In this document: positions 1 through 7,007 of the stretch, piece after piece | Layout of the letters: every line of letters begins with the position of its first letter | Numbering within the stretch: position 1 is the stretch's first letter | Source: Savagea sp. | Lineage (GTDB): Bacteria; Bacillota; Bacilli; Bacillales_A; Planococcaceae | Length of the DNA: 9,114 nt | Reading direction: 5' to 3' | Assembly: GCA_030146155.1 (NCBI GenBank) | Contig: JASLCF010000066.1 | Span: 1-9,114 of the forward strand | Notes under the pieces: model-generated | Told to the model about the DNA's origin: nothing | The model's database searches: none | What the model saw: the letters and a program-made list of their open reading frames with translations, nothing else | Position numbers and translations under genes: made by a program

Positions 1-416
1 TCAAGTTGTTTGATGTTGTCATCAATTAAATAATCAGCTTGTACTACTTTCTTATTCCCACAGAAAATGAATAAATGAGGGTCTAGGAATGGGAAGTGTT
101 CCAAGAGCCAATCAAATTTTGCTGAGAATGATTTAGGAACTTCCATCGCAGCTGTCGCAATGACAATTTCATAGTGTTCACTCAATCGCTTGAGTACTTC
201 TTGGCTTCCTGGAATGACTTGCATCGTTCTGAAGAAATGATCTGTATGAATTTGTTCTAATAAATGATCCAGTTCATCAGGATACAATTCTTCAATTGAT
301 TGCCTCACTAAATCTGCTTTTGTATGCGTCTGACCTGTTTTTTCGTTTAAGACATCAAGGACTTGTTGGGTGAAATCTGCAAGTACCTCGTCCATGTCTA
401 CTGCTATTCGTTTCAT
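1..416 (-). CDS. 5'(3')-deoxyribonucleotidase (HAD superfamily, NT5C type), 3' end outside the window
   Basis: The visible 138 codons encode most of a small HAD-fold phosphatase expected to dephosphorylate deoxyribonucleoside monophosphates in the cytosol. The N-terminus reads MKRIAVDMDEVLADF, which is HAD motif I (DxDxxxxD): the first Asp is the nucleophile and the second the acid/base. The family's ATAAME stretch (motif II region) follows, then a GNKKVV lysine segment, and YLIDDN, the acidic motif IV that holds Mg2+. This motif order is typical of bacterial NT5C proteins of about 180-190 residues, so roughly 40-50 residues lie beyond position 1. The ATG at 416-414 has a good ribosome binding site (AAAGGGG on the minus strand, around 429-423). 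It lies 82 bp downstream of the glycosidase-like gene in the same direction, with no terminator between, so read-through is possible. It has no obvious role in polysaccharide synthesis and is probably a housekeeping neighbour. Confidence 0.87.
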   Translation of the reverse strand, partial: MKRIAVDMDEVLADFTQQVLDVLNEKTGQTHTKADLVRQSIEELYPDELDHLLEQIHTDHFFRTMQVIPGSQEVLKRLSEHYEIVIATAAMEVPKSFSAKFDWLLEHFPFLDPHLFIFCGNKKVVQADYLIDDNIKQL

Positions 417-422
417 CGCAAT

Positions 423-450
423 CCCCTTTCTATTCTACACTCATAGTATA
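423..450 (-). promoter_or_regulatory. Possible promoter -10 box and ribosome binding site of the nucleotidase gene
   Basis: On the minus strand TATACT (450-445) matches a sigma-A -10 box at five of six positions. It lies about 29 nt upstream of the start codon, with AAAGGGG between them. The hexamer 17 bp further upstream (AACCGA) is a poor -35, so the promoter is uncertain. It would let the nucleotidase be expressed independently of the operon ahead of it. Confidence 0.28.
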
Positions 451-498
451 CGTGATAAAAAAGAGTATCGGTTGATATTTACTTATTCTTAACATAAA

Positions 499-3400
499 TT
501 AATCATTCACACGGCTAAAAGCTTCTTGCAAAATAAAGTAAGATTTTTTTAATCGCTCATGTGAACGAGGAGAATCCCAATTTTCCCAACTGTATCGAAA
601 CATCTTCTTATCGAAACTCTTCGCTACTACATTTTCTTCTCCTACTAAATAGAAACTCAATCCAATTGAATCGATATGTTCTGACGACTCTGGTCCTTTT
701 TCCCATATATCTCCAATGATTTCTTTTTGAGAAGGGTCTTTAAATTGTAATAACAACCATGGTAATTTGAGCTCTAATACTTTATTTTCTTTATCTAACC
801 AAAAATCAGACAGTGAATCAAAATGAGGTGAAGCTGGATCATCTGTTCCTTGCTTCAAGATACCCGTCTCATACGACTCGAATGGAAGTTCAATCCAATC
901 TGTTTTCACTGCTTTATTTAATGCGTAGTGTATAGGAGACCATTTTCCATTATTAGGTATGCTTATTGCTGGATCATAAGGGATCATTTCGAGTAATCCT
1001 CCATATTGATAAGTGAAGAAGTCATAATAACTATCTATCCATAAACGACTCTTGCCTTGTGGATTAATCTCAACTAAATAACTAAGTGACTCAAATTGTT
1101 CTCCTGGCAAATCTGGATATTGCTGTTGGCCCTTTTTATTTCTTGTTTGAATAGGGATTAAAATACGCTCTGTTAATTGCCCCTTCACAACATCCGACCA
1201 ATCAAGTCGAATGATTAGACTTTTTTCATCATGAGTAATCCAATGTTTCATTTTTGACTGTTGATCCATTACAGGCTGGATATTGTTTCTCTTCCAATCC
1301 TCTTCTTTACCATCTAATCGAATAATCCGGTTCTCTTCATTCGGTTCAAAAGCAAGTAAACCAAATTGTTGTTCATTCGTTTGTGCATTAAACCAAAAAG
1401 GACGACGATCAGGATGGTCTAAATCCATTGTATTCCACGTTCTCTTAAACCATTCATCTTGCCAAGTAAAGACAAGTCCTCCTGCATATCCTTCAGCTAA
1501 AATATCTTCATAGAGATGTTGAACGATTTTACCTTGCTGCTGTTCACTATGGCCTCCTTGATTTTTGCCATCTACGTTTAAATGAGTAACCCCTCTAGAA
1601 GATGGCACGCCAAACTCTGCGACAATTACAGGCATTTCATGACGCTGTATCAAATCATTTAAATAACCTGCATAATTGTTTTTTTCCCCTCGATGATCGA
1701 CGTATTCGGTATACTTTGGATCTAAATTTAAAAAATCAGGATAATAAGGGTAAATATGATAGGAAGCAAATAGTCCTGCTAAAAATTGATTGGTTGCCTT
1801 CATCACATTTGGATCAATGCTCACTAAATCTTCTTTTTCTAATGGTTCCATTGGATGGTCAATCAAATCTGTTGTGACCCAATTCGTGAAACTCATTGGT
1901 CTTTGAATCTGATACTTCTCTTGCTCATAAGCAATTAGCAAATCCATTCGTTCTGCCATCCAAATTTCAATGGGTGAACCTTGCTTCACTTCAATATATT
2001 GGCCTTCATAAAACTTCATCTCTGGATGTTGTTCATTGGTCTGTAATGCAACTTCTGGATCCCATTCCGTCCCCACAATCCAACCTAAAATATAATCAGA
2101 CACATCCGTACGATACATTCCATGTGCGTGGCCTGGCTGATAAGGAATGTCCAGTTGGCCGTGAATTAAATCAACAGTCTTCTTCATCTCTTCTTCAAAA
2201 TTCAAAACAACAGCTTCATCATAAACGTTTTGTTTCTCTACCATCGTTTCTTCATTCAGCCATACCCCGTGATAGACATATAACGGTTGATCTCGGTCAG
2301 CGTTATGTTCAGCCAAGGCTTCATAAAAGGCAGGTGGATGAATAGTGTAAATCCTAATCACATTTGCATGCATAGACTGGATTTGTTCGAACCATCGTTG
2401 ATACTCTGACTTGGTAATCGCAGCTTCGCCTGGGAAGTGTCCTGGGTTTGCCATCCCCATATTGACTCCTTTTATCGTGATCTTCTCCCACTCTTTTCCT
2501 GTCCAACGTTCGATTTGTTTTCCTTTTGCTCTCGAGAAATAACGACTCTGATCAGTCTGAACAATAGGCCTTTCAATGACAGGTGACGAAGGTTGGGTTT
2601 TCCCATTTGCTAAAATAGATTGCATGAGGGGGACATAGCCTAACCAGAATAATTGATCTTCTTGTAACCTGTTTTTTACACGTGCTAATTGTTTCCATTG
2701 TTTGATACCATAACCCTGATAGAATTGAGGAGACTCACTTCCAAAATTCCCCGTTAAGTAGAAGCTATTATAACTAGCATGTTGATAGAATGTTGCTCCA
2801 ATCATTTGTTTTGGCAATCCTTCTGCTTCAATCATTGCTTGTTCTTCCTCACTCCATAAGATTTCATACGTGCTTAAAACATCTTTTTGGTGATTAGCTT
2901 CAATCAAGTCAAACCACCCATGATATTGTTGTTTCCCTTTTACGCCAAATAAGCGCTCTGCTCTTTCATTCCATTCCAAATAAACAAAATCTTCTTTATT
3001 CAATGTTCTTGGAAATAAAAAAATATTCCCCTCTTGATGGATGAAGATTAAACCCGCTTCTTGAAATGGAAATTTTTCTTGGTATTTCTTTTCATACATT
3101 TCCTGTATCCATCGAGGCACTTGCTCTTCAGATAAGTCAGAAAAGAATTTACCAATCCAACCCGTTGACTCTATATTTAAAAGTTGCTGTAGCTTCTCGC
3201 TTACTTCCGGCTTTGTCGGTGTACCAAATGAATTGAATTCAACGATCAACGTCTGATGTTCTTGATACAAAGACTGTTCAATTCGATTCAATTCTTCCAT
3301 CTCTAAACCACCATAGATGAGCTGTGAGGGGTGTTGTAGAGGATGATCGTTCCAATCTTCATAAACCCCATAGGTGTCAGCTAGATAAAGAATATCATAA

Positions 3401-3705
3401 GAAGACAAGTCTTCAGGTAGTGGAATCTCTTGTTGATTCAGAGGATTAAAGCCGACATAATCCTTGTTCGCACTGTATGATTCGCTGCTATTTGTTTTCC
3501 GATACTTTTCATGATTCAATAACCAAATCAAACCTTGATGTCCATTGTACTCTTCATTAATGACTGTTTTATTCATAATTAATACATCAAGAGGTTGTGT
3601 TTTTTTTATTTGCCAAAGAATAAATGGTGATAAAAATAGCAGTAATAAACTCATCATTACAACTATAAATAAGAGTTGATATTTTCTTTCTAAACTAATC
3701 GCCAT
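499..3705 (-). CDS. Membrane-anchored, glycosidase-like multidomain protein of the polysaccharide operon (TIM barrel plus CBM9/DOMON-like C-terminus)
   Basis: This 1068-residue protein starts with a short basic cytosolic tail and one hydrophobic segment (about residues 10-32), with no lipobox, so the rest should face outward as an anchored ectodomain. Residues about 38-360 look like an alpha/beta domain (DVLIMNKT, YDILYLADTYGVY, TLIVEFNSFG) that I cannot name with confidence. Residues about 408-790 resemble a clan GH-A TIM barrel: it opens with IKGVNMG, GTEWDPE gives a candidate acid/base Glu547, VIVAEFG gives a candidate nucleophile Glu697, and FTWQDEW (746-752) fits the last strand. From about 795 a beta-rich region begins with IRLDGKEEDW, the DG..DW opening typical of CBM9/DOMON-like sugar-binding domains. 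The ATG overlaps the glycosyltransferase stop by 11 bp, with a modest GGTGAG about 10 nt upstream, indicating translational coupling. By analogy with other synthase systems it may trim, modify or release the polymer made by the neighbouring enzyme. Substrate and activity are inferred, not shown. Confidence 0.85.
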   Translation of the reverse strand: MAISLERKYQLLFIVVMMSLLLLFLSPFILWQIKKTQPLDVLIMNKTVINEEYNGHQGLIWLLNHEKYRKTNSSESYSANKDYVGFNPLNQQEIPLPEDLSSYDILYLADTYGVYEDWNDHPLQHPSQLIYGGLEMEELNRIEQSLYQEHQTLIVEFNSFGTPTKPEVSEKLQQLLNIESTGWIGKFFSDLSEEQVPRWIQEMYEKKYQEKFPFQEAGLIFIHQEGNIFLFPRTLNKEDFVYLEWNERAERLFGVKGKQQYHGWFDLIEANHQKDVLSTYEILWSEEEQAMIEAEGLPKQMIGATFYQHASYNSFYLTGNFGSESPQFYQGYGIKQWKQLARVKNRLQEDQLFWLGYVPLMQSILANGKTQPSSPVIERPIVQTDQSRYFSRAKGKQIERWTGKEWEKITIKGVNMGMANPGHFPGEAAITKSEYQRWFEQIQSMHANVIRIYTIHPPAFYEALAEHNADRDQPLYVYHGVWLNEETMVEKQNVYDEAVVLNFEEEMKKTVDLIHGQLDIPYQPGHAHGMYRTDVSDYILGWIVGTEWDPEVALQTNEQHPEMKFYEGQYIEVKQGSPIEIWMAERMDLLIAYEQEKYQIQRPMSFTNWVTTDLIDHPMEPLEKEDLVSIDPNVMKATNQFLAGLFASYHIYPYYPDFLNLDPKYTEYVDHRGEKNNYAGYLNDLIQRHEMPVIVAEFGVPSSRGVTHLNVDGKNQGGHSEQQQGKIVQHLYEDILAEGYAGGLVFTWQDEWFKRTWNTMDLDHPDRRPFWFNAQTNEQQFGLLAFEPNEENRIIRLDGKEEDWKRNNIQPVMDQQSKMKHWITHDEKSLIIRLDWSDVVKGQLTERILIPIQTRNKKGQQQYPDLPGEQFESLSYLVEINPQGKSRLWIDSYYDFFTYQYGGLLEMIPYDPAISIPNNGKWSPIHYALNKAVKTDWIELPFESYETGILKQGTDDPASPHFDSLSDFWLDKENKVLELKLPWLLLQFKDPSQKEIIGDIWEKGPESSEHIDSIGLSFYLVGEENVVAKSFDKKMFRYSWENWDSPRSHERLKKSYFILQEAFSRVND

Positions 3706-5086
3706 ATCGTTTCATCTCACCCCAACTTTTATTACCCCATAACAAACTAATCATTCCTGTTAATCGCCAAACAACATTAATCGGACGATACCATAAGTTC
3801 TCAGTCAATGCGAATCCAATTAATACATATAAGTCTCTGACGCGGTTGAATTTCCCTGATGTCCACTCTTCAAACAATACGGATAATACAGAGAAAACAG
3901 TACCATAAATAATAGACAACAGGAAAAATAAAATAGCATACTCACTCAAGGCGTTACGCGTGAAGACTGAATAAATTAATAAGAGATAACCCATTCCTTC
4001 CACAATCGGTCCGATTAACTCGATTAAAATATAGTAAGGTAAAGAAACTAGACCGATTTTTCCATACTTTGGATTAAAACTCATTCGACGATGTTTCCAA
4101 AGACTTTCGAGTAACCCTTTTTGCCATCGGATACGTTGCTTTCGTAAATATTGATAAGATTGAGGTGCTTCTGTCCAACAAACCGAATCATAAATAAACT
4201 CAATTTTTTTACCCCATTTTTCTTCGACATTCTTGCGATGTAATTTCATCACCACTTCCATATCTTCACCGATGCTATCTGAGTAGCCGTTCACTTCTAA
4301 TAGGGCTTTCTTTTCAAAAACTCCAAATGCACCACTTATAATTAACAAAAGATTATAGCGACTCAGACCAATTCTCCCGATAAAGAATGACCTTAAATAT
4401 TCAATCACTTGCATGATAATAAAAGGATTGTAGATTAAATGCACCCGTTCCATCTTTCCGTTCACTAATCTATTTCCGTTGCTGACACGAACAGTGCCTC
4501 CAGCTGCTATAATTGCACCCTCTGATTGCATAATTGGGCGAACTACTTTATAAAACCCTTCTTTTTCAATCATTGAATCTGCGTCTAATGCACCGATATA
4601 AGGATATTTTGAACAATTTATGCCTACATTTAAAGCATCAAACTTCCCACCATTTTCTTTATCAACAATGAATAAATGTGGATGGATTTTGGATTGGTAA
4701 ACTTGGCGGACTTGTTGCGTTTTCAACGTCTTTTTAATAATGAACTGGATGGGTATTGCTTCATACGCATCAATTAACGTGGCAAGCGTTTGATCTTTTG
4801 AACCATCGTTAATGACTATAATCTCGTACTCTGGGTAATCTGTCCCTAACAAGGAATCTACTGTACGGATAACAGTTTGCTGTTCATTATAGGCCGGCAC
4901 AAGAATAGAAAGAGGTTTAAAATATTTTTCGTTGGTTTGTGTGACTTGATAGGTATGATAGGTTGTACGCTTTTTTTCTTTTAAGAAGAGATAAGCACTT
5001 AGCATAAACAAACCATATACAAATAAAATAGAAGCCATTGACCCTACAATAATCCAACCGATGATAGCCATCCACTGTTCATTCAT
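3695..5086 (-). CDS. Processive family-2 glycosyltransferase (membrane polysaccharide synthase)
   Basis: This 463-residue inner-membrane enzyme should polymerise a nucleotide-sugar on the cytosolic face and pass the chain through its own membrane helices. An N-terminal transmembrane helix (about 8-34) precedes a GT-A domain with all expected motifs: VPAYNE (63-68), VINDGS with Asp94, GGKFDALN (146-153), the metal-binding DAD (168-170), the catalytic-base ED (274-275) and QRIRW (317-321), the QxxRW signature of processive synthases. Further hydrophobic segments follow at about 343-372 and 383-404, with a shorter one near 420-430. The layout and length are closest to PNAG/hyaluronan-synthase-like enzymes (IcaA, YdaM type). 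There is no PilZ domain as in BcsA. The start is firm: GGGAGGT lies about 8 nt upstream of the ATG. The gene overlaps the upstream HEAT gene by 8 bp (ATGAATGA) and the downstream gene by 11 bp. The sugar transferred cannot be read from the sequence. Confidence 0.93.
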   Translation of the reverse strand: MNEQWMAIIGWIIVGSMASILFVYGLFMLSAYLFLKEKKRTTYHTYQVTQTNEKYFKPLSILVPAYNEQQTVIRTVDSLLGTDYPEYEIIVINDGSKDQTLATLIDAYEAIPIQFIIKKTLKTQQVRQVYQSKIHPHLFIVDKENGGKFDALNVGINCSKYPYIGALDADSMIEKEGFYKVVRPIMQSEGAIIAAGGTVRVSNGNRLVNGKMERVHLIYNPFIIMQVIEYLRSFFIGRIGLSRYNLLLIISGAFGVFEKKALLEVNGYSDSIGEDMEVVMKLHRKNVEEKWGKKIEFIYDSVCWTEAPQSYQYLRKQRIRWQKGLLESLWKHRRMSFNPKYGKIGLVSLPYYILIELIGPIVEGMGYLLLIYSVFTRNALSEYAILFFLLSIIYGTVFSVLSVLFEEWTSGKFNRVRDLYVLIGFALTENLWYRPINVVWRLTGMISLLWGNKSWGEMKRYGD

Positions 5087-6107
5087 ACGCTTTTACCTCC
5101 CTTAAACTTTCCGTGGCCATTTCGACAGCATAAGCATCTGTAGACTCTTGGATGAGTTGTGCTAATAAATGTCTACCCTCTTTTGTCATCGCTAATGTTC
5201 GACCTGCTTCTCTACGCACTAAAAAGTTAGCATCTGTTAAGGATTTTGTTAGGTATGCCATTTCTTCAGTACATTTTAAAATGCCTATATATCGAATCGT
5301 AAACAATTGTATTTCCCATTCTTTTCGATTTAATAAACTCAAAATAATTTCTTTTTCAAGAGGTTCCTGGTAGGCAATAGCGGCTTTCAAAGCACGTACT
5401 AATATCTCTTCTTCAGTCGATTCGATTGCTTCATGAATACACATTGCACAATTTGGCGGTTGGTAAAGAGCGATATAGTCTAAAATACTTAATTGGACAT
5501 CATATGGAAATCTTGTAAATTGTAGGGCGACCTCTTCAAGTTGTGAAGGTGTCATTTGCCCGAATAAGGATAACCATTCATAACTCGAATGTTCAAATAA
5601 TAAGTCATGTAATTCATTGACCTGGAAATGAGCGTCAAAACGAATGAGATATTTGATACATGCCGCTTCTTCTTGTGGGTAGGCTGAAACAATTTGTCTT
5701 ACTTCATTCTCCAATGATGGGATTAAAAAATAATTACTATAAAGGAGTGCTCTATAGCGCTTCATTTTATTAGTGACTTGTAATTCACGTTTAAATAAAT
5801 CTTGAAAATAATATCGAGCGATTTCATGAATTACTGGATATGCCGTATCCGCAGCCTGTTCTTTTTTTCTTTTCAATTCTTCCATTAACCAATAGAGTTG
5901 CTCTTGATCAGTAACTTGTGGAAGTTCATCGATTTCATGATTTTGAATAGCATTTTTTATTGAGTCTTCAACATGCTCCATTTTGCTGATCATCTTTTCA
6001 GTAGACCATTTCTTTATGCGTTTTCGAAAAGCTGTATAAATAAAGAGGAACAAAACAATAAATAAACAAATCAAAAAAAGAATGAATAAAATTTCTAGTG
6101 GTTTCAT
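5079..6107 (-). CDS. Membrane-anchored HEAT-repeat protein, first gene of the polysaccharide operon
   Basis: This is a 342-residue protein with one N-terminal transmembrane helix (about 5-26) followed by the basic stretch FRKRIKKW, which by the positive-inside rule puts the rest of the protein in the cytosol. The soluble part is almost wholly helical. Residues about 200-340 show helix-pair repeats of HEAT type, for example EEEILVRALKAAIAYQ, WEIQLFTIRYIGILK and NFLVRREAGRTLAMTK; the segment 40-200 is helical but more divergent. HEAT repeats bind proteins, so a scaffold or regulator for the glycosyltransferase encoded next is a reasonable inference, comparable in role to TPR scaffolds in other synthase systems. 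No catalytic motif is visible. The ATG at 6107 has a strong AAGGAG about 7 nt upstream. The stop TGA lies inside the ATGAATGA overlap with the glycosyltransferase gene, so the two should be translated in fixed proportion. Confidence 0.88.
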   Translation of the reverse strand: MKPLEILFILFLICLFIVLFLFIYTAFRKRIKKWSTEKMISKMEHVEDSIKNAIQNHEIDELPQVTDQEQLYWLMEELKRKKEQAADTAYPVIHEIARYYFQDLFKRELQVTNKMKRYRALLYSNYFLIPSLENEVRQIVSAYPQEEAACIKYLIRFDAHFQVNELHDLLFEHSSYEWLSLFGQMTPSQLEEVALQFTRFPYDVQLSILDYIALYQPPNCAMCIHEAIESTEEEILVRALKAAIAYQEPLEKEIILSLLNRKEWEIQLFTIRYIGILKCTEEMAYLTKSLTDANFLVRREAGRTLAMTKEGRHLLAQLIQESTDAYAVEMATESLREVKAYE

Positions 6108-6145
6108 CGTTTGTCTCCTTTTTTATCCCAATTGTGAAAGTAATA

Positions 6146-6190
6146 ATTATCTTACTCATTTTAAGCATAATTTCATAGGGACTTTTCCCT
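6146..6190 (-). promoter_or_regulatory. Putative promoter region of the HEAT-glycosyltransferase-glycosidase operon, with a dyad
   Basis: On the minus strand GATAAT (6151-6146) lies about 39 nt before the start codon and is the best -10 candidate. The hexamers at -35 distance (GAAATT or TGAAAT) match sigma-A poorly, so activator dependence or another promoter is possible. Just upstream, at 6177-6190, is a perfect dyad, AGGGA-N4-TCCCT, that could be an operator. No riboswitch-like structure was recognised in the 204-bp divergent region. Confidence 0.3.
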
Positions 6191-6229
6191 TATCTTTCTT
6201 TCACTCACGCAACATTGTATCTTCTTTTA

Positions 6230-6258
6230 TTGCTATTTCTGAACACACATGTTAATTT
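6230..6258 (+). promoter_or_regulatory. Weak candidate promoter for the GntR-MFS operon, overlapping a small dyad
   Basis: TTGCTA at 6230-6235 and TAATTT at 6253-6258 are separated by 17 bp and sit about 55 nt before the regulator's start codon. They match sigma-A consensus at four and three of six positions, so support is slight. A small dyad AACA-N4-TGTT (6242-6253) lies between and on the edge of the -10; it could be a self-regulatory operator, but it does not fit the FadR-family TnGTnnnACnA consensus. Confidence 0.25.
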
Positions 6259-6311
6259 ATAAAAGAACCAATCATCCTACAACTTTACCTAACGAAAGGA
6301 TTTGAACTCAT

Positions 6312-7007
6312 TTGCCAATTAAAAGACCTGAACGCTTATCTTTAGCCCAACAAGTGACCGCTGAAATTGAACGACTCATCGAAGAAGGGCAGTGGGGAGT
6401 CGGAGAGCGAATCCCTTCTGAACCCGAACTGGTCGAACAATTTGGTGTCAGCCGAAATACCATTCGAGAAGCCATTCGTGCATTGACTCATACAGGTGTT
6501 CTTGAAGCCATGCAAGGCAGTGGAACGATTGTCAAAGCGGCTTCCATCTTCCAAGCCATGATGCAAAAAGAACTTGCTCAAAATGATTTTGCCGATACAG
6601 TCAGTGTGCGTTTTGCATTAGAAACTGAAGCTGCACGTCTGGCTAGTTTATATCGAACGGATGAACAACTGAAGCAATTACAACAACAACTCGAATATTG
6701 TCATACGGCGAGTCAATCTAATGATCGAACTGCATTTTTAGAAGCAGACTTCACATTCCACCAACTCGTTGTTGAAGCTTCTAATAATGAACTACTCATT
6801 ACACTGTATGAACAACTTGCACAGCGTGTCGAACAAGTCATCGCTCACTTTATCTTAGCTGAACCCGCTTTTCCTTATCAGGAACATACGCATGACAGTT
6901 TGGTTGAAGCGATTGCGCAACAACAACCTGAACTGGCTATACAAGATGTCGTCGCTTATCGTTCAACCATCGCCCCATTTTTTTCAAAAGTAAAGGATCG
7001 TGATTAA
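6312..7007 (+). CDS. GntR-family transcriptional regulator, FadR subfamily (wHTH plus FCD domain)
   Basis: This 231-residue DNA-binding regulator probably controls itself and the transporter gene that follows. Residues about 8-75 form the GntR winged helix-turn-helix: GERIPSEPELVEQFGVSRNT, then IREAIRALTHTGVLEA and the wing GSGTIV. Residues about 85-225 form the helical FCD effector domain, with EADFTFHQLVVEASNN supplying Asp146 and His150 and EHTHDSLVEAI supplying His194, three of the four usual metal/ligand residues. The fourth, a His about 22 residues later, appears to be Tyr216. Translation starts at TTG: an in-frame stop lies at 6303-6305, no ATG precedes the conserved HTH, and AAAGGA ends 11 nt upstream. 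The stop codon directly abuts the transporter's ATG. FCD regulators usually sense small organic acids, amino acids or sugar acids; which one applies here cannot be seen. Confidence 0.93.
   Translation: MPIKRPERLSLAQQVTAEIERLIEEGQWGVGERIPSEPELVEQFGVSRNTIREAIRALTHTGVLEAMQGSGTIVKAASIFQAMMQKELAQNDFADTVSVRFALETEAARLASLYRTDEQLKQLQQQLEYCHTASQSNDRTAFLEADFTFHQLVVEASNNELLITLYEQLAQRVEQVIAHFILAEPAFPYQEHTHDSLVEAIAQQQPELAIQDVVAYRSTIAPFFSKVKDRD

Noticed and set aside
1283..2345. Several plus-strand reading frames of 76-149 codons inside the large minus-strand gene
   Set aside because: They lie opposite a gene with continuous recognisable domains, lack ribosome binding sites and have no recognisable protein features.
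5152..5373. 73-codon plus-strand frame within the HEAT gene
   Set aside because: Antisense shadow of a supported coding region; no start signal or family features.
499..6107. Identity with the B. subtilis ydaJKLMN or a bacterial cellulose (bcs) operon
   Set aside because: Only the GT2 is comparable. No GGDEF protein, BcsB-like subunit, GH8 enzyme or PilZ domain is seen, and the HEAT and barrel proteins do not fit those operons.
6108..6311. Riboswitch in the divergent intergenic region, such as a c-di-GMP sensor
   Set aside because: No conserved GEMM-type core or long structured leader is visible; the sequence is AT-rich with only short dyads.
6342..6581. 79-codon minus-strand frame within the GntR regulator
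   Set aside because: Antisense to the conserved HTH region, which explains the sequence fully.
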